In this document: positions 62,641 through 64,000 of the stretch, one piece after another
How the letters are laid out: each line of letters begins with the position of its first letter
How positions within the stretch are numbered: the stretch's first letter is position 1
NCBI RefSeq assembly: GCF_018372875.1
Contig: NZ_JAHAIF010000014.1
Span: 1 to 64,000, forward strand
From: Clostridium sp.
GTDB taxonomy: Bacteria; Bacillota; Clostridia; Clostridiales; Clostridiaceae
Direction of reading: 5' to 3'
Length of the DNA stretch: 64,000 bases
The notes under the pieces: generated by a model
Told to the model about the DNA's origin: nothing
What the model saw: the letters and a program-made list of their open reading frames with translations, nothing else
Databases searched by the model: none
Made by a program: the position numbers and the translations under genes

Positions 62641-63891
62641 ATGGCAGAAATGCAAGCACCTAAGGGTACTAAAGATATGTTGCCTCAAGATGCATATAAG
62701 TGGCACTATGTAGAAAATACATTTAAAGATACAGCAAAAAACTTTGGCTTAAAAGAGATAAGAACTCCTATTTTTGAACATACAGAGCTTTTCTTAAGAG
62801 GAGTTGGAGATACAACTGATATAGTACAAAAGGAAATGTATACTTTTGAAGATAAAGGAAAGAGAAGTGTTACATTAAAACCAGAAGGTACAGCACCTAT
62901 AGTAAGAGCATTTATAGAAAATAGACTATTCAATGAAGCTCAACCTACTAAGCTATACTATGTAATTCCTTGTTTTAGATATGAAAATGTTCAAAAGGGA
63001 AGACTTAGACAATTCCATCAATGCGGTGTTGAAGTATTTGGTTCAAAGGAACCATCAATGGATGCAGAAGTTATAGCATTTGCTATGGAAGTTTTAAAGA
63101 ATCTTGGATTAAAAGGATTAAAGCTTAATATAAACAATTTAGGTTGTCCAAAGTGTAGACCTAACTATAATCAAGCTTTAAAGAACTTTTTAAAGGAAAA
63201 CTATGATAATCTATGCCCTACATGTAAGGAAAGATTTGAAAAGAATCCTATGAGAATTTTAGATTGTAAGGAAAAGAAGTGTAAGGAAATTACTAAGAGT
63301 GCACCTATAATATTAGATTTTATGTGCGAAGAATGTGATACTCACTTTACTAAGGTAAAAGAGTACTTAGATTTATTAGGAATTCCATATGCAGTTGATC
63401 CAGGAATAGTTAGAGGATTAGATTACTACACTAAGACTATCTTTGAAATCTTAAATGATGACTTCACAGCTATAGGTGGAGGAAGATATGATAATATGAT
63501 AGAAGAACTTGGTGGCCCTAGCATGCCAGCAGTTGGATTTGCGATGGGGATTGAAAGATTGATAATGGCTCTTGATAAGGAAGGTATAGAAATTCCAAGT
63601 AATGAGAGTTATGCTTTATATATAGGATCAAGAGGGGATGAAGCATATAAAGCTGGATTTAAGCTTGCTAATGATTTAAGAAGCAAAGGTGTAGCTGTTG
63701 AAATAAATCATATGGGTAGAAGTGTTAAAGCAGAAATGAAATATGCTAATAAAATTGGTGCTAAGTTTACTACAATCTTAGGTGATGATGAATTAGCTAA
63801 CAATGTAATAAAGCTTAAGAGAATGAGTGATGGTGAAATATTTGAAGTATCACTTGAAAATATAGATGAAATTGCAAACACACTTAAGTAA
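62641..63891 (+). CDS. hisS: Histidyl-tRNA synthetase
   Basis: Class II synthetase charging tRNA-His. 416 residues: motif 1 ([13 protein letters not shown]...), motif 2 ([24 protein letters not shown] near 112-135), the HisA motif [11 protein letters not shown] near 258, and motif 3 ([11 protein letters not shown] near 300). A C-terminal anticodon-binding domain follows. It also shows a four-Cys segment (CPKC...CPTC region, about 165-190) as in several clostridial enzymes. SD AGGAGG. aspS follows 18 bp on. Confidence 0.96.
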   Translation: MAEMQAPKGTKDMLPQDAYKWHYVENTFKDTAKNFGLKEIRTPIFEHTELFLRGVGDTTDIVQKEMYTFEDKGKRSVTLKPEGTAPIVRAFIENRLFNEAQPTKLYYVIPCFRYENVQKGRLRQFHQCGVEVFGSKEPSMDAEVIAFAMEVLKNLGLKGLKLNINNLGCPKCRPNYNQALKNFLKENYDNLCPTCKERFEKNPMRILDCKEKKCKEITKSAPIILDFMCEECDTHFTKVKEYLDLLGIPYAVDPGIVRGLDYYTKTIFEILNDDFTAIGGGRYDNMIEELGGPSMPAVGFAMGIERLIMALDKEGIEIPSNESYALYIGSRGDEAYKAGFKLANDLRSKGVAVEINHMGRSVKAEMKYANKIGAKFTTILGDDELANNVIKLKRMSDGEIFEVSLENIDEIANTLK

Positions 63892-63909
63892 GAAAGGAAT
63901 GACTTTAAA

Positions 63910-64000
63910 ATGGGTGAATCTTTAGGCGGATTAAAGAGAACTATGTACTGTGGTGAACCTAGAGAAGAACATATAGGTAAGAAGATTACTCTTATGGGAT
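63910..64000 (+). CDS. aspS: Aspartyl-tRNA synthetase, 5' part (cut by window end)
   Basis: Only the first 30 codons are in the window. The translation [20 protein letters not shown] matches the N-terminus of clostridial AspRS (anticodon-binding OB domain follows). ATG follows AAAGGA. The hisS-aspS order is conserved in Firmicutes. The rest lies beyond position 64000. Confidence 0.88.
   Translation, partial: MGESLGGLKRTMYCGEPREEHIGKKITLMG

Noticed and set aside
1..64000. CRISPR arrays, tRNA genes, insertion sequences, prophage
   Set aside because: No regularly spaced direct repeats, no cloverleaf with a GTTCGAATC-type arm, no transposase or phage structural genes were found.

Overview
The window is about 70% A+T, with AGGAGG-type ribosome binding sites, frequent TTG/GTG starts and Clostridium gene order. 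It encodes endospore-associated proteins (CotS-like, YunB, GerM-domain, BofC-like) and AgcS amino-acid symporters, and a GH110 wall-anchored glycosidase. This points to an endospore-forming Clostridium sensu stricto chromosome; the species is not fixed by the sequence. No CRISPR array, tRNA, IS transposase or prophage was seen.

Layout. 1-7.1 kb: a CotS-like kinase-fold gene (minus), then a dNTPase-like HD gene, dnaG, sigA (macromolecular synthesis cluster), trmK and a Nif3-like gene. 7.1-8.3 kb: a small membrane ORF with an apparent ATT start, the RNase P RNA and a small basic ORF. 8.4-15.5 kb: a small membrane protein, a PrmA-like methyltransferase, a D-2-hydroxyacid dehydrogenase, a HAD phosphatase, leuA behind a leucine T-box, and a frameshifted S41 protease. 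15.5-20.3 kb: tandem glycine riboswitch and agcS, a GH73 glucosaminidase, a TPR protein, acylphosphatase and ndk. 20.3-24.7 kb: a polyamine ABC operon (XRE-cupin regulator-potABCD, minus) with paired operator-like repeats upstream. 25-32 kb: GNAT fusion protein, PepSY-like protein, second agcS, class A PBP, yunB. 32-40.5 kb: hpt, hflX with a JAMM-like N-terminus, nucleotidyltransferase, MocR regulator, YigZ, YebC, GerM lipoprotein, zinc-ribbon miniprotein, DUF1622 protein. 40.8-48.3 kb is accessory: radical SAM protein, the 1526-residue GH110 protein, two small membrane proteins and an SDR oxidoreductase. 48.4-64 kb is conserved housekeeping: bofC-like, ruvAB, queA, tgt, yajC, a TIGR04086 protein, secDF, a RecJ-like pseudoenzyme, apt, relA, dtd, an MBL hydrolase, hemZ, hisS and the start of aspS.

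Most notable signals: (1) a family of at least five intergenic, nested-palindromic repeats, three of which end within about 3 bp of the stop codon of a convergent gene; (2) a short two-hairpin leader ending in a terminator upstream of the DUF1622 gene, with a promoter placed to start at its first hairpin; (3) an intact JAMM metalloprotease signature fused to HflX; (4) a RecJ-fold protein that has lost its DHH catalytic residues but sits in the recJ position; (5) two 22-bp-spaced operator pairs upstream of the polyamine regulator.
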